A stretch of DNA of 64,000 nt from Clostridia bacterium (GTDB taxonomy: Bacteria > Bacillota > Clostridia > UBA1381 > UBA9506), in NCBI GenBank assembly GCA_017416855.1, contig JAFQAZ010000025.1, forward strand, positions 1 through 64,000, in the 5' to 3' direction. Made by a program: the position numbers and the translations under genes. Position 1 is the stretch's first letter. Every line of letters starts with the position of its first letter. The notes under the pieces were generated by a model. That model worked only from the letters and a program-made list of their open reading frames with translations, was not told the DNA's origin and made no database searches. Of the stretch, positions 41,749 to 51,804 are shown in pieces.

Positions 41749-43548
41749 TCAGCTCTTATATCCAAAATCAGGAATGCGGTGCCAGCGTTTTTTGAAATAA
41801 TGAGCGGCCAGCTTGGGGCGACGGTCACGGGTGAAAATGCCTTTTTTGTTGCCGTCTACCCGCATGATGCCCTGAATGGTGGCGAAATCGGCAAAGTTCC
41901 ACACTTGTTCGCCAATGAAATAATCATAGCGGTCGGTGATTTCGTGAACGGCTTCATAAAATTCCACCTGATATTCCTCTGTGAACATGGTGGGTGTGGC
42001 GGCATGGAGGCCGGCCACGGTGTCGGCTCCGTATTCAGTGAACATCAGCGGTTTGCCCAGCTTTTCCCAATAGTCCAGTTCAATTTTAAGCGCCTGTTTG
42101 GCAGCCTGCAAATCGCCACCATAGACATACCAGCCGTAATAGCGGTTTAAGCAGATCACATCCATCAGAGGGAGCGTTTTATCCTTGGCGAAATCATTTT
42201 GGACACCTACAATGGTAACGGGGCGGTTTTGTGGATCGCATTGGTGAGCCAATTCGTAAAGAGGCTTATAGTAATCCACGGCACTGTCCGGAAAAGCGGT
42301 GGTATCGGATTCATTGGCAATGGACCACATCACTACACAGGCTCGGTTTTTGTCACGGCAAATCATATCCCGGATCACATCTTCGTGATGCTCTTTTGTG
42401 CGGATGATTCTGTAGGTATCCTGCGGCTCGCCGCCGGCGGCAGCACCGAAGTTTAAGTTCACACCTACAGCCGGGGTTTCGTCGATAACCACAATGCCTT
42501 CGCGGTCGCAAAGAAGCATCATTTCCTCGGCATAGGGATAATGACTGGTGCGGAAGGAGTTGGCACCAATCCAGCGCATTAAACTGATGTCCTTAACATT
42601 TAATACTTCATCCATACCGCGGCCACGGAAGGGAGAGTCTTCGTGTTTGCCAAAGCCTTTAAAGTAAAAGGGCTTGCCGTTGATTAAGAACTCTTTGCCC
42701 CGGACCTCCACAGTACGAACCCCTAAGGTTTCGGTGTATTCATCCTCGCAGAAACGGACTTTTATGTTATACAGGTAGGCATTCAGCGGTTGCCACAAAT
42801 GAACATTATTAATATTGAAGCTTCCGCTCGTTCCGGTAGCTTCGGCTACAACTTTTCCTTCTTCATCACAAACGGTTAATATGACATCGCCCTGTCCCTC
42901 CACCTCAACCTGATACTGAATTTGGGCATCGCTGCCGCTGACAGTGGGGATCAAGGTAATGTCTTTAATATAGTCTTTAGGAGTTGTATAGATTTTCACC
43001 GGTCGGGTAATGCCGCAATAGTTAAAAAAGTCAAAGTTGGGATAATTTTGCTTTTTAGGGGTCACGCCAGGGAGGTCCGGAATGAGTCCTGTCAACATAT
43101 TGCCACCTTTTTCACTACCAACGGGCAGAGTGGATAAGTCAATGCGGTTATCCACCGCCACTGTAAGCAGGTTGTTGCCAGCGGTTAAAAACTCGTTGAT
43201 TTCCACTTCGAAAGGCAAAAATCCGCCTTTGTGTTCGCAGATTTTTTGACCGTTAATATACACTTTGGCACTTTGGGTGACAGCACCAAAACGCAGGACA
43301 ATGCGTTGGGTCAGTAGATAGGCAGGCAGGTCAAGACAACGCTGATACAGCACCCAGCCATAATGGTCACGAAAAGACTCGCCTTCCTTCTGATCGTTGT
43401 AAGAGGCGGGAACGGCTATGGTCATCGGCTCTGAAAGAGGAGAAGCTGTGATGGCTTCATCGAAGTCTTCTCCGTGGTTTAATTTGAAATTCCACACGCC
43501 GGACAGGTCAATGAGTCCCCGGGCAGTGTTTAGTTTGGGATACAGCAT
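41749..43548 (-). CDS. uidA: Beta-glucuronidase, GH2
   Basis: A 599-residue enzyme. The N-terminal sugar-binding domain (GVWNFKLNHGEDFDEA) and Ig-like domain precede the TIM barrel. The acid/base Glu is in VMWSIANESDTTAF (about residue 412), the nucleophile Glu in LMFTEYGADT (about 503), and the glucuronate-specific Asn-x-Lys motif in DGNKKGIFTRDRRPK. A loop of about 20 residues (FGAAAGGEPQDTYRIIRTKE) sits where Loop-1 enzymes of the gut contact small drug glucuronides. There is no signal peptide. It is downstream of the GPH transporter; KDPG aldolase and KDG kinase are divergent. The ATG at 43548 is better spaced from AAAGGA than the one at 43557. Confidence 0.93.
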   Translation of the reverse strand: MLYPKLNTARGLIDLSGVWNFKLNHGEDFDEAITASPLSEPMTIAVPASYNDQKEGESFRDHYGWVLYQRCLDLPAYLLTQRIVLRFGAVTQSAKVYINGQKICEHKGGFLPFEVEINEFLTAGNNLLTVAVDNRIDLSTLPVGSEKGGNMLTGLIPDLPGVTPKKQNYPNFDFFNYCGITRPVKIYTTPKDYIKDITLIPTVSGSDAQIQYQVEVEGQGDVILTVCDEEGKVVAEATGTSGSFNINNVHLWQPLNAYLYNIKVRFCEDEYTETLGVRTVEVRGKEFLINGKPFYFKGFGKHEDSPFRGRGMDEVLNVKDISLMRWIGANSFRTSHYPYAEEMMLLCDREGIVVIDETPAVGVNLNFGAAAGGEPQDTYRIIRTKEHHEDVIRDMICRDKNRACVVMWSIANESDTTAFPDSAVDYYKPLYELAHQCDPQNRPVTIVGVQNDFAKDKTLPLMDVICLNRYYGWYVYGGDLQAAKQALKIELDYWEKLGKPLMFTEYGADTVAGLHAATPTMFTEEYQVEFYEAVHEITDRYDYFIGEQVWNFADFATIQGIMRVDGNKKGIFTRDRRPKLAAHYFKKRWHRIPDFGYKS

Positions 43549-43581
43549 AAAAAACATCCTTTCAAGTTTTTGTGTTTTAAT

Positions 43582-44952
43582 TTACCGCGAGCGGAGAATT
43601 TTTTGGTTTTCTTCAATTTTCCGCCGGGAGAGGGGATACCAGAAGATTAAGATCAGGGCCACAATAAAATAACAGATGGCCGGAACCAGAGTGGAAACGG
43701 TATAAATCCGCTCTGCCACCTCTGGGGGTTGCACCACATTTTCGGTAGAGGAAATGTAGCCGATTATAGACAAAACATAACCGCCAATGCCACCGGCTAA
43801 GGCCTGTCCGATTTTACGGGCGAAGGAATAAACTGCATAAATGGTACCGTCATCACGGCTGCCGGTATTGGCTTCCTGACTGTCGATGACATCTGTAATA
43901 AAAGCCCAGATGAGCAGGTTAAAAAGACCAACACCCAGATTGCCGAAAAATAAGAATCCGCAGAAAAGCCATGGATTTCTGATGCGAAGTAAAAACAAAA
44001 TGAAAAAGACCACAGATGCAAAGAAAACAGAAACACCGGCGGCTTCTTTTTTGCCGATTTTTTTTGTAATGGTGGTGCTGAAGGGGGCAAGGAGCAACGT
44101 GGCGGCTGTTTGCAACAATCCGGCAATGCTCATAGCCTCTTTGCTTTTAAAATAATCCATAAACAGATAAAGATTCATAGTATTGGAGAGCAGGGAGGAT
44201 AAAAGCAGTACAATGGCGGCAGCGATGATGGCCCATAAAGCTCTGTTTTTGGACATACCCCGGAGAGCGACAGAAAGGCTGCCTTTTTCTTTTGTGGCTG
44301 TTTGCGGTTCTATCCGCTCAGTTGTCCAGGCATAACAAAGCAGATAACAAATGAGGGCCAGGATACCGAAAACAATGACCAAAGGCAGAAAACGGTCGCC
44401 TAAAATCAACTGATTCCCCTGAGCATCATAGGTATAAATGATCAAAGGAACACCGGAACCGACAATGACACCGGCAATGGCGGCGCCGATGGAACGGAAG
44501 GTAGACAAAGAGGTACGCTCCACCGAGTCACTGGTGATGACGGATGCCATAGAACCGTAGGGGATGTTGATGGCTGTGTAGCAAACGCTACCCCAAAGCA
44601 GATAGGTAACATAAATATAGATTAGTTTGCCGGTGTACGGAAGGTTTTTTGCCGCCGGAATAAACATGAAAATGCCGGCCAAAACCACCGGTACGCACAT
44701 ACGCAGAATCCAGGGGCGGAAGCGACCGGCACGGGTGGGTTTTGCTGTGTCAGTAATCCGCCCCATAGTAATATCGCTGACAGCATCAACAAAACGGGCG
44801 ACGAAGAACAGAGTTCCCACCACGCTGCCGGCAATGCCCAGCACTTTTGTGTAAAATACCATTAAAAAGGAACTGGCTAGAATAAAGAAAAAATCGTTGC
44901 CTAAGTCCCCGAACATATACCCTAATTTATCCTTCAAACCAAACGTTTTCAT
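43582..44952 (-). CDS. GPH-family (glycoside-pentoside-hexuronide) cation symporter
   Basis: A 456-residue, 12-helix MFS transporter. KLGYMFGDLGNDFFFILASSF at the N-terminus and DAVSDITMGRITDTAKPT are signatures of the GPH family (MelB, UidB, XylP). The beta-glucuronidase gene starts 33 bp downstream on the same strand, so glucuronide uptake is the best guess. AAAGGAG precedes the ATG. It is the first gene of the leftward unit; the promoter is in the 242-bp divergent gap. Confidence 0.9.
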   Translation of the reverse strand: MKTFGLKDKLGYMFGDLGNDFFFILASSFLMVFYTKVLGIAGSVVGTLFFVARFVDAVSDITMGRITDTAKPTRAGRFRPWILRMCVPVVLAGIFMFIPAAKNLPYTGKLIYIYVTYLLWGSVCYTAINIPYGSMASVITSDSVERTSLSTFRSIGAAIAGVIVGSGVPLIIYTYDAQGNQLILGDRFLPLVIVFGILALICYLLCYAWTTERIEPQTATKEKGSLSVALRGMSKNRALWAIIAAAIVLLLSSLLSNTMNLYLFMDYFKSKEAMSIAGLLQTAATLLLAPFSTTITKKIGKKEAAGVSVFFASVVFFILFLLRIRNPWLFCGFLFFGNLGVGLFNLLIWAFITDVIDSQEANTGSRDDGTIYAVYSFARKIGQALAGGIGGYVLSIIGYISSTENVVQPPEVAERIYTVSTLVPAICYFIVALILIFWYPLSRRKIEENQKILRSR

Positions 44953-45111
44953 AACAACACTCCTTTATTTTCATAGTTTAACCAATTCAATGTATTTATA
45001 CTTGTTTTTTTGAGAAAATATAATTATTGCTGTTTCGTGTAAGGCGAAGGGGAAATTTTTTCATTAATTTTGTTTATTTTCAACGAAATTAAAAGATTTA
45101 AAGCAGAATTG

Positions 45112-45140
45112 TTGACCTTTAAAGCTTCTTGTGTTACAAT
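45112..45140 (+). promoter_or_regulatory. Predicted promoter of eda-kdgK
   Basis: TTGACC (45112-45117), 17 bp, TACAAT (45135-45140). The divergent gap to the GPH transporter is AT-rich and presumably holds a regulator site, but I cannot identify one. Confidence 0.6.
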
Positions 45141-45212
45141 GTATTTTGTGGAATTATTTTCTTATGTTATGTAAATATTTAAATAATAAACAGCGTGGAA
45201 GGAGCAAAACAA

Positions 45213-45857
45213 ATGGATAAGGAAAAAATTATTACTAAAATTTGCGATTCCGGTATCGTGGCTGTTGTTCGTGCCAACGATGCAGAACAGGCAATTAAAA
45301 TTGCAGATGCTTGTATTGAAGGCGGCGTGCCTGCAATTGAATTGACCTTTACCGTGCCCGGTGCACATCATGTTATTGAAGAGCTGGCAAAACGCTATAC
45401 CCCGGATCAGATTATTTTAGGCGCTGGTACCGTTATGGATTCCGAAACCGCCCGTATTGCAATTTTATCCGGTGCGCAGTATATCGTTAGCCCCTATTTT
45501 AATTTAGAAACCGTTAAACTGTGTAATCGTTACAGAACAGCTTGTATGCCCGGTGCTATGACCATTAAAGAGGTTGTAGAAGCTATGGAAGCCGGTGCTG
45601 ACATTGTGAAGTTGTTCCCCGGCGAAGCGGGTGGCCCCAAAATGATTAAAGCAATCCGCGGTCCCATTCCCTATGCAAAGATTATGCCCACCGGCGGTGT
45701 GGATGTTAACAATGTGGCAGAATGGATTAAAGCAGGTGCTGTTGCCGTTGGTGCAGGCAGCTCCCTGACTGCCGGTGCTAAAACCGGTGACTATGCGGCC
45801 ATTACTGCTATGGGCCGTGAATTCGTGAAGAAGATTCGCGAAGCAAGAGGACTGTAA
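45213..45857 (+). CDS. eda: KDPG/KHG aldolase
   Basis: A 214-residue class I aldolase cleaving 2-keto-3-deoxy-6-phosphogluconate to pyruvate and glyceraldehyde-3-phosphate. Visible: GIVAVVRANDAEQA, VPAIELTFTVPGA with the catalytic Glu, GAGTVMDSETA, and the Schiff-base Lys in DIVKLFPGEAGG. The ATG at 45213 follows GGAAGGAG. Next is kdgK on the same strand; together they complete the lower hexuronate pathway fed by beta-glucuronidase. Steps from glucuronate to KDG (UxaC, UxuB, UxuA) are not in the window. Confidence 0.93.
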   Translation: MDKEKIITKICDSGIVAVVRANDAEQAIKIADACIEGGVPAIELTFTVPGAHHVIEELAKRYTPDQIILGAGTVMDSETARIAILSGAQYIVSPYFNLETVKLCNRYRTACMPGAMTIKEVVEAMEAGADIVKLFPGEAGGPKMIKAIRGPIPYAKIMPTGGVDVNNVAEWIKAGAVAVGAGSSLTAGAKTGDYAAITAMGREFVKKIREARGL

Positions 45858-45937
45858 ACTATTTTCCAATGCGGCTGCTTGCCCGGGGCAGCTTGTTTGA
45901 ATTATATATTTTCGGGCAGAAAGGTTATGGATTAAAA

Positions 45938-46960
45938 ATGGCTAAAGTTGTTACTTTTGGTGAAATTATGCTGAGACTGGCACCAAACGGATATTACAGA
46001 TTTTTTCAGAATGATCAGATGCAGGCAACCTTTGGCGGTGGCGAAGCAAATGTGGCTGTTTCCCTTGCAAACTACGGTTTGGAATCAAGCTATGTAACCA
46101 AGCTCCCCAAGCACGCGATCGGTCAGGCAGCTGTTGACAGCTTACGGTATTTTGGCGTTGACACATCAAAGATTGTTCGTGGTGGCGACAGAGTGGGCAT
46201 TTACTTCCTTGAAAAAGGTGCTTCCCAGCGTGGTAGTGTTTGTATATATGATAGAAAGTATTCTGCCATTCAGCAGGCTGAGCGTGCAGATTTTGACTGG
46301 GATGCCATTTTCGAAGGCGCTGACTGGTTCCATTTCACAGGCATCACCCCCGCTTTGGGTCCCAACGTTGTTGATATTTGTATTGATGCCTGCAAGGCGG
46401 CAAAGGCAAAGGGTGTAAAAATTTCCTGTGACTTAAACTACCGCGGCAAGCTCTGGACAAGAGACGAGGCAAGAAAAGCCATGACAGAGCTTTGTAAATA
46501 TGTTGATGTTTGCATTTCAAACGAAGAAGATGCAAAGGATGTGTTCGGTATTGAAGCTGAAGGTACCGATATTTATGGCGGAAAATTGAACCATGAGGGA
46601 TACAAGAGTGTTGCAAAACAGCTTGCTGACAAGTTTGGCTTTGAAAAGGTTGCTATCACACTCCGTACGTCCATTTCTGCAAGTGATAATGACTGGGCAG
46701 GTATGCTCTATGATGGTGAGGATTATTACTTCTCAAAGTCATATCATCTCCACATTGTTGATCGTGTTGGCGGCGGCGATTCCTTTGGCGGTGGCCTTAT
46801 TTATTCAATTCTCTCAGGTAAAACATCTGCAGAAGCAATTGAGTTTGCTGTTGCAGCATCTGCACTCAAACATTCTGTTGAGGGCGACTATAACCGCGTA
46901 TCTGTAAGCGAGGTTGAAAAGTTGGCAGGGGGCGACGGCTCCGGTCGCGTACAAAGATAA
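45938..46960 (+). CDS. kdgK: 2-keto-3-deoxygluconate kinase (PfkB family)
   Basis: A 340-residue PfkB kinase. It has GEIMLRLAPNGYYRFFQ, ATFGGGEANVAVSLANYG, ISCDLNYRGKLW and the catalytic DRVGGGDSFGGGLIYSI. It phosphorylates KDG to KDPG, the substrate of the aldolase encoded just upstream. The ATG at 45938 gives the usual MAKVVTFGEIMLR start; the longer frame crosses the intergenic region. Its C-terminal end, LAGGDGSGRVQR, is typical of the family. Confidence 0.92.
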   Translation: MAKVVTFGEIMLRLAPNGYYRFFQNDQMQATFGGGEANVAVSLANYGLESSYVTKLPKHAIGQAAVDSLRYFGVDTSKIVRGGDRVGIYFLEKGASQRGSVCIYDRKYSAIQQAERADFDWDAIFEGADWFHFTGITPALGPNVVDICIDACKAAKAKGVKISCDLNYRGKLWTRDEARKAMTELCKYVDVCISNEEDAKDVFGIEAEGTDIYGGKLNHEGYKSVAKQLADKFGFEKVAITLRTSISASDNDWAGMLYDGEDYYFSKSYHLHIVDRVGGGDSFGGGLIYSILSGKTSAEAIEFAVAASALKHSVEGDYNRVSVSEVEKLAGGDGSGRVQR

Positions 46961-46968
46961 TAATGGAT

Positions 46969-46999
46969 GGCGCGGCTGACAGTAGTTAGCCGCGTCGCG
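46969..46999 (+). terminator. GC-rich hairpin between kdgK and purF
   Basis: CGCGGCTGAC pairs with GTTAGCCGCG (one G-T pair) around AGTA, followed by TCGCGTTTTC. It is only 36 bp from purF, so purF either depends on partial read-through or has a promoter I cannot see in the gap. Confidence 0.65.
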
Positions 47000-47034
47000 T
47001 TTTCACACAAAATCTTGGTTTAGGAGCAATTTTT

Positions 47035-48450
47035 ATGAAACAAATTCCATCTGTTACAATTTTGGATGATAAAGTAAAGGAAGAATGCGGCATTTTCGGT
47101 ATTTATGATAATGATGGCTTTGATGTGGCGCATCTTACCTATTACGCTTTGTATGGTCTGCAGCACAGAGGTCAGCAGAGTGCCGGTATTGTAGTCAATG
47201 ATGACGGTGTTTTTCATACCTATAAGGATTTGGGCTTGGTACCAGAAATTTTCAGCGAACGGATTTTGAACAGTCTGCCCGGGACCATTGCGGTGGGGCA
47301 TGTTCGTGCTTCTGCTAAGGGTGGTAACTCCCGTGCTAATGCTCAGCCTCTTTCTTACAATTATGTAAAGGGAACGTTAGCGCTGGCTTATAACGGCAAT
47401 GTGTTTAACGCAGAGGAACTTCGCGAAGAATTTATGAAGGAAGGCGCTATTTTCCATACTCAGATTGATGGGGAAGCCATTATGTACCGCATTGCAAAGG
47501 AACGGATTAAAACTCATTCTATTGAAAAAGCAGTGCTAAACACTATGGATTATACTAAGGGTGGCTACTCTTTGGTTATGATGAGTCCCCGAAAACTGTT
47601 GGGAGCCAGAGACCCCCATGGTCTGCGTCCTCTTTCTATCGGCAAAATTGAGAATTCTTATGTTTTATCGTCAGAAACCTGTGTGTTTGATAACATTGGC
47701 GCAGAATTTATCCGCGACGTAGAACCCGGTGAAGTGGTATGGATTGATAAAGACGGACTCCATTCCATTCGCCATAAGGATGCGTTGGAAAAAGCTAAAA
47801 TCTGCGTATTTGAATATGTTTATACAGCCCGTCCGGACAGTGTGGTGCAGGGTGCCAGTGTATATGAAGTGAGAAAAGCCATGGGTCACGAGCTTGCAAA
47901 AGAACATCCTGTAGAGGCGGACCTTGTGTTCGGTGTGCCGGATTCCGGCCTGTGTGCAGCCATCGGTTATGCCGAAGAATCAGGACTGCCTTACGGTAAA
48001 GGATTTATAAAAAATAAATATATTGGCCGTACCTTCATTCTGCCCACACAGGCGCAGCGTGAAGCGGCTGTGAATATTAAATTGAATGTGTTAAAGAGCA
48101 GTGTGGAAGGTAAACGTGTGGTCATGGTAGATGACTCTATTGTTCGCGGTACTACTTGTGCGAACATCATTCGCGCGATGAAAGAAGCCGGTGCGAAAGA
48201 GGTGCATATGCGTATCAGTTCACCGCCGTTTTTATGGCCATGCTATTTTGGCACAGATATTCCTTCGCGGGATTGCTTAATGGCTGTGCAGTACAGTGTG
48301 GAAGAAATCCGGCAGAAGATTGGGGCAGACAGTTTGGGATATTTAAGTATTGAAGGCTTGAAAAATGCAACCAAGGCATTAAACTGTGATTACTGTCAGG
48401 CTTGCTTTAACGGCGAATATCCCATGGATGTGCCGCCTATTAAAGAATAA
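47035..48450 (+). CDS. purF: Amidophosphoribosyltransferase
   Basis: A 471-residue enzyme for the first committed purine step (PRPP plus Gln to phosphoribosylamine). A short propeptide is followed by the catalytic Cys in KEECGIFGIY (C18, N-terminal after cleavage). The PRPP loop is RVVMVDDSIVRGTT. The C-terminal LNCDYCQACF Cys pair and earlier Cys fit the Fe-S-containing, Bacillus-type enzyme. AGGAG precedes the ATG. It is first in the run purF-purM-purN-purH-purD. Confidence 0.96.
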   Translation: MKQIPSVTILDDKVKEECGIFGIYDNDGFDVAHLTYYALYGLQHRGQQSAGIVVNDDGVFHTYKDLGLVPEIFSERILNSLPGTIAVGHVRASAKGGNSRANAQPLSYNYVKGTLALAYNGNVFNAEELREEFMKEGAIFHTQIDGEAIMYRIAKERIKTHSIEKAVLNTMDYTKGGYSLVMMSPRKLLGARDPHGLRPLSIGKIENSYVLSSETCVFDNIGAEFIRDVEPGEVVWIDKDGLHSIRHKDALEKAKICVFEYVYTARPDSVVQGASVYEVRKAMGHELAKEHPVEADLVFGVPDSGLCAAIGYAEESGLPYGKGFIKNKYIGRTFILPTQAQREAAVNIKLNVLKSSVEGKRVVMVDDSIVRGTTCANIIRAMKEAGAKEVHMRISSPPFLWPCYFGTDIPSRDCLMAVQYSVEEIRQKIGADSLGYLSIEGLKNATKALNCDYCQACFNGEYPMDVPPIKE

Positions 48451-48477
48451 TTGTAATATAACAGGGAGGATTATGAT

Positions 48478-49512
48478 ATGAGTACAGCATATAAAGCTGC
48501 CGGTGTTGATGTTGAGGCCGGCTACGAAGCTGTTAAACTGATGAAAGAACATGTAAACAAAACCGTAATTCCCGGTGTTCTCAGTGGTATTGGCGGTTTT
48601 GGCGGTTTGTTTGAATTGGGCGAAGGTTATAAAAATCCGGTACTGGTCTCCGGAACGGATGGTGTTGGTACCAAATTGCGTCTTGCCTTTTTAATGGACA
48701 AGCACGACACCATTGGTCAGGACTGTGTGGCTATGTGTGCCAATGACATTGCCTGCTCCGGTGCTAAACCACTGTTCTTTTTAGACTATCTGGCAGTTGG
48801 TAAAAATGTGCCTACCCGTATTGCGGAAATTGTGAAAGGTGTAGCCGATGGTTGTGTTCTGGCAGGGGCTGCTTTAATCGGTGGCGAAACGGCTGAAATG
48901 CCCGGTTTTTATGAACCTGAAGAATATGATCTGGCCGGCTTCTGTGTGGGCGTGATTGATAAAGATAAAATCATCGACGGTTCCAAAACCAAGGTGGGTG
49001 ATGTGCTGGTGGGTATTGCATCCTCCGGTATTCACAGTAACGGTTATTCTCTGGTTCGTAAGGTGTTTAACTTAGACGGCGAGGGCGCTAAAGAACGTTT
49101 AATGGAAACACCTGCAGGCTTGGGTTGCACTTTGGGTGAAGCGCTTTTAACACCAACCAAAATTTATGTAAAACCCTTGCTTTCTGTTATTGAGAAGTTT
49201 GATGTACACGCTGTTTCTCACATTACAGGCGGCGGTTTTTATGAAAATATTCCCCGTATGCTGCCGGAGAATATGCACGCGAAAGTTGTTAAAGACAGTT
49301 TTGAAACACCGGCTATTTTCCGCCTGATGGAAGAAAGAGCAGGCCTTTCAGAGCGCGACCTTTATAACACCTTTAATATGGGTATTGGTCTCATTATGGC
49401 TGTGGATAAATCGGAAGCTGATGCCATTGTAAGTCATCTGGCATCCTTAGGCGAAAAAGCCTGGGTAATTGGTGAAGTGGCAGAAGGTGCCGGCGAAGTT
49501 GAACTGATTTAA
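48478..49512 (+). CDS. purM: Phosphoribosylformylglycinamidine cyclo-ligase
   Basis: A 344-residue AIR synthetase (FGAM plus ATP to AIR). Visible motifs: [15 protein letters not shown] at the start, [37 protein letters not shown] (metal/ATP region), [11 protein letters not shown], and [22 protein letters not shown] precedes the ATG. It lies 27 bp after purF and 11 bp before purN, so it is part of one transcript. Confidence 0.97.
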   Translation: MSTAYKAAGVDVEAGYEAVKLMKEHVNKTVIPGVLSGIGGFGGLFELGEGYKNPVLVSGTDGVGTKLRLAFLMDKHDTIGQDCVAMCANDIACSGAKPLFFLDYLAVGKNVPTRIAEIVKGVADGCVLAGAALIGGETAEMPGFYEPEEYDLAGFCVGVIDKDKIIDGSKTKVGDVLVGIASSGIHSNGYSLVRKVFNLDGEGAKERLMETPAGLGCTLGEALLTPTKIYVKPLLSVIEKFDVHAVSHITGGGFYENIPRMLPENMHAKVVKDSFETPAIFRLMEERAGLSERDLYNTFNMGIGLIMAVDKSEADAIVSHLASLGEKAWVIGEVAEGAGEVELI

Positions 49513-49523
49513 GGGGCATACAT

Positions 49524-50159
49524 ATGAGTGAGAAAAAAAGAATTGCCGTTTTGGTTTCCGGCGGTGGCACCAATCTGCAGGCGCTGATTGATGCGGAGAA
49601 AGCCGGAAAACTTACAAGCGGTGAAATTGCAGTTGTCATTGCCAGCAAACCCGGCGTGTTTGCTCTGGAACGGGCGGCAAAGGCCGGCGTTGAAGGCATT
49701 TGCGTGGAAAGAAAGGCATTTTCATCGAAAGAGGATTTTGAAAAAGCATTGCTTTCCGAACTTTCTGCACGAAAAATTGATGTGTTGGTGCTGGCAGGCT
49801 TTATGCTGGTTTTGAGCGAAAGCTTTATTAAGAGTTTTCCTGATAGAATTGTGAATGTACATCCGGCTTTGATTCCGTCATTTTGCGGTGACGGATTTTA
49901 CGGCTTGCATGTGCATGAGCGTGCCTTGGAATATGGTGTGAAAGTCACTGGTGCAACGGTTCATTTTGTGAATGAAATCACCGATGGCGGTGCCATTATT
50001 CTGCAAAAGGCTGTGCCCATTCCCGAGGGCATTTCGGCAGAAAATTTGCAGCAGCTTGTTATGAAAGAGGCAGAGCACATTCTGCTCCCGCAGGCGGTGG
50101 AGCTGTTATGTGCCGGCAAGCTGAAACGGGACGGACGACGAGTTTTAATTACTGAATAA
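49524..50159 (+). CDS. purN: Phosphoribosylglycinamide formyltransferase
   Basis: A 211-residue folate-dependent GAR transformylase. It has VLVSGGGTNLQALIDA at the phosphate-binding start, LAGFMLVLSESFI, the active-site NVHPALIPSFCG (Asn-x-His) and HFVNEITDGGAIILQ with the catalytic Asp. It uses 10-formyl-THF for the third pathway step. It is in the middle of the pur operon. Confidence 0.96.
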   Translation: MSEKKRIAVLVSGGGTNLQALIDAEKAGKLTSGEIAVVIASKPGVFALERAAKAGVEGICVERKAFSSKEDFEKALLSELSARKIDVLVLAGFMLVLSESFIKSFPDRIVNVHPALIPSFCGDGFYGLHVHERALEYGVKVTGATVHFVNEITDGGAIILQKAVPIPEGISAENLQQLVMKEAEHILLPQAVELLCAGKLKRDGRRVLITE

Positions 50160-50182
50160 AATAAAAAAAGGGGTAGATTGAA

Positions 50183-51727
50183 ATGGCAAAAAGAGCATTA
50201 TTGAGCGTATCCGATAAAAGCGGTATCGTTGAATTTGCAAAAGGTTTAATTGATTTAGGTTTTGAAATTGTATCCACCGGTGGTACCAAAAGAGCACTGA
50301 CGGAAGCAGGTTTGCCTGTAACCGGCGTGTCTGAAATTACAGGTTTTCCCGAATGTTTAGACGGTCGTGTTAAGACCCTGCATCCGAAAATCCATGCAGG
50401 TATTTTAGCTATGCGTTCCAATCCTGAACATATGGAACAGCTTTCTGAATTAGGGGTTGACACCATTGATGTGGTTGCCATTAACCTGTACCCCTTTAAA
50501 GAAACCATTCAGAAAGAAAACGTCACCTTAGAGGATGCCATTGAAAACATTGATATCGGTGGTCCGACTATGATTCGTGCTGCTGCTAAGAATTATCAGG
50601 ACGTGGCTGTTGTGGTTGACCCGGCTGACTATGAAACCGTTCTTTCTGAATATAAGCAGAACGGTTCTGTAAGCCGTGACACCAAATTCTATTTAGCTTA
50701 TAAAGTATTTGAGCATACAGCGGCTTATGATACTTTAATTTCTACATACTTAAGAAAGACCATCGGCAAGGAACTGTTCCCCAAGAACCTGTCACTCACC
50801 TTTGAAAAGGTGCAGGATATGCGCTATGGTGAAAATCCCCATCAGCAGGCTGTGTTCTACAAGGAAGTTGGTCCCTGTAGCGGCACTTTATCTGCTGCAA
50901 AGCAGCTCCATGGTAAAGAGCTTTCTTATAACAACATTAATGATACCAACGGTGCGCTGGATCTGGTAAAAGAATTTACCGAGCCTACCGTTGTTGCTTG
51001 CAAGCACGCTAATCCCTGCGGTGTGGGTACCGGTAAGGATATTTTTGAAGCTTATACCCGTGCTTATGAAGGCGACCCGGTTTCCATCTTTGGCGGCATT
51101 ATTGCGGCCAACAGAGAAATTGACGGTCCTACCGCTGAAGCGATGAGCAAAATTTTCCTGGAAATCATCGTTGCTCCTTCTTTCTCTAAAGAAGCAATGG
51201 AAATTTTAACGCAAAAGCAGAACATTCGTCTGCTGGAACTGCCCAGTATTGCTAAAAAAGCGGATGTGAACGATTTTGATATGAAAAAGGTTATGGGCGG
51301 TCTGTTGGTTCAGCAACGTGACGCTGAACTCTATGACGAAGAAAACTGGCAGGTTGTAACCAAAACACAGCCTACAGCTGAACAGATTCAGGACTTAAAG
51401 TTTGCATGGAAGGTTGTTAAACACGCAAAATCTAACGCCATTGCAGTTGCAAAGGACAATATGTCCTTAGGGGTTGGCCCCGGTCAGACAAACCGTGTTA
51501 TGGCTGCAAGAATTGCTCTGGATTATGCCGGTGAACGTGCACAGGGTGCAAGCTTAGCTTCTGACGCTTTCTTCCCCTTCCCGGATACGGTTGAAACAGC
51601 TGCAAAAGCCGGTATCAAAGCAATTATTCAGCCCGGTGGCTCTAAGAAAGACCAGGAATCCATTGATGCTTGTGATAAATACGGCATCGCTATGGTGTTT
51701 GTTGGTCAGCGTCATTTTAAACACTAA
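50183..51727 (+). CDS. purH: Bifunctional AICAR formyltransferase/IMP cyclohydrolase
   Basis: A 514-residue enzyme for the last two steps to IMP. The N-terminal MGS-like cyclohydrolase domain ([40 protein letters not shown]) is followed by the transformylase domain with [10 protein letters not shown] and the conserved C-terminus [13 protein letters not shown]. Length is normal. Just after it (51742-51774) an ATTGCCGCC/GGCGGCAAT hairpin lies before purD. Confidence 0.97.
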   Translation: MAKRALLSVSDKSGIVEFAKGLIDLGFEIVSTGGTKRALTEAGLPVTGVSEITGFPECLDGRVKTLHPKIHAGILAMRSNPEHMEQLSELGVDTIDVVAINLYPFKETIQKENVTLEDAIENIDIGGPTMIRAAAKNYQDVAVVVDPADYETVLSEYKQNGSVSRDTKFYLAYKVFEHTAAYDTLISTYLRKTIGKELFPKNLSLTFEKVQDMRYGENPHQQAVFYKEVGPCSGTLSAAKQLHGKELSYNNINDTNGALDLVKEFTEPTVVACKHANPCGVGTGKDIFEAYTRAYEGDPVSIFGGIIAANREIDGPTAEAMSKIFLEIIVAPSFSKEAMEILTQKQNIRLLELPSIAKKADVNDFDMKKVMGGLLVQQRDAELYDEENWQVVTKTQPTAEQIQDLKFAWKVVKHAKSNAIAVAKDNMSLGVGPGQTNRVMAARIALDYAGERAQGASLASDAFFPFPDTVETAAKAGIKAIIQPGGSKKDQESIDACDKYGIAMVFVGQRHFKH

Positions 51728-51741
51728 AATATGAGAATGAT

Positions 51742-51780
51742 ATTGCCGCCTGCGTAGTTTTGCGCGGCGGCAATTATTTC
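51742..51780 (+). terminator. Hairpin between purH and purD
   Basis: The ATTGCCGCC and GGCGGCAAT arms pair around a GC-rich loop, followed by TATTTC. The T-run is weak, so it is probably a partial terminator or an mRNA-stability element within the operon. Confidence 0.5.
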
Positions 51781-51804
51781 ACTTTGGAAAAGGAGATACT
51801 TAAT

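Noticed and set aside
46961-47034. Purine riboswitch ahead of purF
   Set aside because: The gap is only 74 bp and is filled by a GC-rich hairpin; no purine-aptamer core is visible.
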